From: Actinomycetota bacterium
GTDB lineage: Bacteria; Actinomycetota; Thermoleophilia; UBA2241
NCBI GenBank assembly: GCA_003158705.1
Contig: PMKX01000202.1
Coordinates: 4,217-9,986 of the forward strand
Direction of reading: 5' to 3'
Length of the DNA: 5,770 bases
Shown here one piece after another: positions 4,940-5,770 of this stretch (positions within the stretch are counted from its first letter, which is position 1; every line of letters begins with the position of its first letter). Under the pieces are notes generated by a model that was not told where the DNA came from, did not search any database, and saw only the letters and a list, made by a program, of their open reading frames with translations. Both the position numbers and the translations under genes were made by a program.

Positions 4940-5770
4940 GCCACGACCTCCTTCACGCTCGTGACCAGCCTGTCGATCTGCGCCTGCCCGTGACACTCGG
5001 TGACGCAGCAGAGAGCACTCTGCCCCAGCTCGGGGAACTCGCCACTCAGATCCTTGCCGCCGAAGACACCCTTGCCGAGCAGGGCCTTGTTGATCGCGGC
5101 GACCGTCTTGCCCGTGCCGTCGAAGTTGACCACGAACTCCTTGAAGAAGGCCGGCGAGAGGCCTATCTCGACGCCGGGCAGCTCGCCCAGACGCAGGGCT
5201 GCGTAGTGCGCCCGCGCGATGCAGGTCTCGCCCAGTTCCCGGAAGCCCTGCGGGCCCATCACGGCCATGTACACGGCGGCCGCGATGGTCCACAAGCCCG
5301 ACGCCGTGCCGACCCAGTCCTTGCCTTGGTCGCGCAAGCCGTACGACGTGCGCTCGGCGATCGCCTCAGCGACCGCGTACTCGCCGGCGACCTCGGTCTC
5401 GAGTAGCGTGTACAGCTCGAGCGGGCATTCGCTGGCGAAAACGGGGTCGTCGTCGCGGAAGGCGATGAACCCCGAGCAGCCGCCGCCGGCGTGCATGTGC
5501 ATGCCCAGCGGCTGGATGTCACCGCAAGCGATGTCCGCGCCCAGCGCGCCGGGCGGCGTGAGCACGCCCAGAGTGACGGGGTCGACACCGGCGATGGCCA
5601 GGGCGCCGTGCTGGTGAGCGATCTTGGCGATCTGGGCGGCGCCCGACTCGATGAAGCCCAGGTAGCCAGGACTCTCGTAGTAGACGGCGGCCACATCGTC
5701 GGCGAGGCGCCGCTCGAGGTCCTCGAGGTCCATGCGGCCCGTGAGAGGGTCGTAGTCGACGGCTTCCAGG
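4936..5770 (-). CDS. gcvPA: glycine dehydrogenase (decarboxylating) subunit 1, divergent; C-terminal part
   Basis: The open frame runs to the window edge; 277 residues are visible of a family length of about 450, and the N-terminus lies beyond 5770. The visible part opens LEAVDYDPLTGRMDLEDLE, matching the 'yd..tG.tdl..L' block of GcvPA. It continues with VAAVYYESPGYLGFIE, AIAGVDPVTLGVLTPPGALGADIACGDIQPLG and a glycine-rich HAGGGCSGF turn. The usual segment with REQHIRREKATSNIC is absent; in its place is ERTSYGLRDQ followed by GKDWVGTASGLW (5290-5355), then AAAVYMAVMGPQGFRELGE, which is family-like again. The C-terminus has FVVNFDG and AQIDRLVTSVKEVVA. GcvPA lacks the PLP lysine and works as the partner of GcvPB in the P-protein heterotetramer. 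Its stop overlaps the gcvPB start (ATGA, 4936-4939). An internal ATG at 5733 is not a plausible start, because family homology continues upstream of it. Confidence 0.9.
   Translation of the reverse strand, partial: LEAVDYDPLTGRMDLEDLERRLADDVAAVYYESPGYLGFIESGAAQIAKIAHQHGALAIAGVDPVTLGVLTPPGALGADIACGDIQPLGMHMHAGGGCSGFIAFRDDDPVFASECPLELYTLLETEVAGEYAVAEAIAERTSYGLRDQGKDWVGTASGLWTIAAAVYMAVMGPQGFRELGETCIARAHYAALRLGELPGVEIGLSPAFFKEFVVNFDGTGKTVAAINKALLGKGVFGGKDLSGEFPELGQSALCCVTECHGQAQIDRLVTSVKEVVA
4947..4953 (-). promoter_or_regulatory. Shine-Dalgarno site for gcvPB, inside gcvPA
   Basis: The minus strand reads AAGGAGG, 7 nt before the gcvPB ATG at 4939. It lies in the final KEVVA codons of gcvPA. It fixes the N-terminus of gcvPB, so the basic N-terminal extension is likely translated, and it supports coupled synthesis of the two subunits. 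Confidence 0.75.

Noticed and set aside
4940..5293. Upstream in-frame extension of gcvPB to a start near 5293, giving 670 residues
   Set aside because: The extension is arginine-rich out-of-frame translation of gcvPA. The ATG at 4939 has an SD and an ATGA overlap.

Overview
This is a GC-rich bacterial window in which every gene I can support lies on the minus strand, so biological order runs from high to low coordinates. Strong purine-rich Shine-Dalgarno (SD) sites (AAGGAGG, AGAAGGAG), ATGA stop/start overlaps and a two-subunit glycine decarboxylase suit a high-GC Gram-positive or related anaerobe, possibly a deep-branching Actinomycetota. That placement is inference from style and gene content, not from a marker gene.

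Region 1 (5770 down to 1956) looks like the end of a glycine cleavage operon. It holds the C-terminal part of gcvPA (cut by the window edge), gcvPB, a 43-residue cysteine-rich membrane-anchored miniprotein, and an AcoX-like ATP-NAD kinase family protein (COG3199 type). The first three overlap by ATGA tetranucleotides and carry SD sites inside the preceding gene, so translational coupling is likely; the kinase follows 30 nt later. GcvPA and GcvPB would form the PLP-dependent P-protein, which decarboxylates glycine and loads the aminomethyl group onto lipoylated H-protein. The other operon genes (gcvT, gcvH or similar) are not in view and may lie beyond 5770. Both subunits appear to be a divergent lineage: several signature segments of ordinary GcvP are replaced while the PLP lysine motif is kept.

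Region 2 (1955 to 1700) is a 256-nt gap with an imperfect hairpin, a weak candidate promoter and three CACGTG hexamers. Region 3 (1699 to 401) is a single gene for a saccharopine dehydrogenase-family NAD(P)-dependent oxidoreductase, ending in a perfect 14-bp inverted repeat that is a likely terminator. Region 4 (400 to 156) is an intergenic stretch with a second hairpin and a candidate promoter. Region 5 (155 to 1) is the N-terminus of a flavodoxin-fold NAD(P)H-dependent FMN reductase family protein, cut by the window edge.

If the genes are functionally related, the theme is anaerobic amino-acid and redox metabolism: glycine decarboxylation yields NADH, and the neighbours are a possible NAD(P) kinase and two nucleotide- or flavin-dependent oxidoreductases. 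The most interesting items are the divergent GcvPA/GcvPB pair and the coupled cysteine-rich miniprotein followed by an AcoX-type kinase. No RNA gene, CRISPR array, insertion sequence or prophage element was seen.
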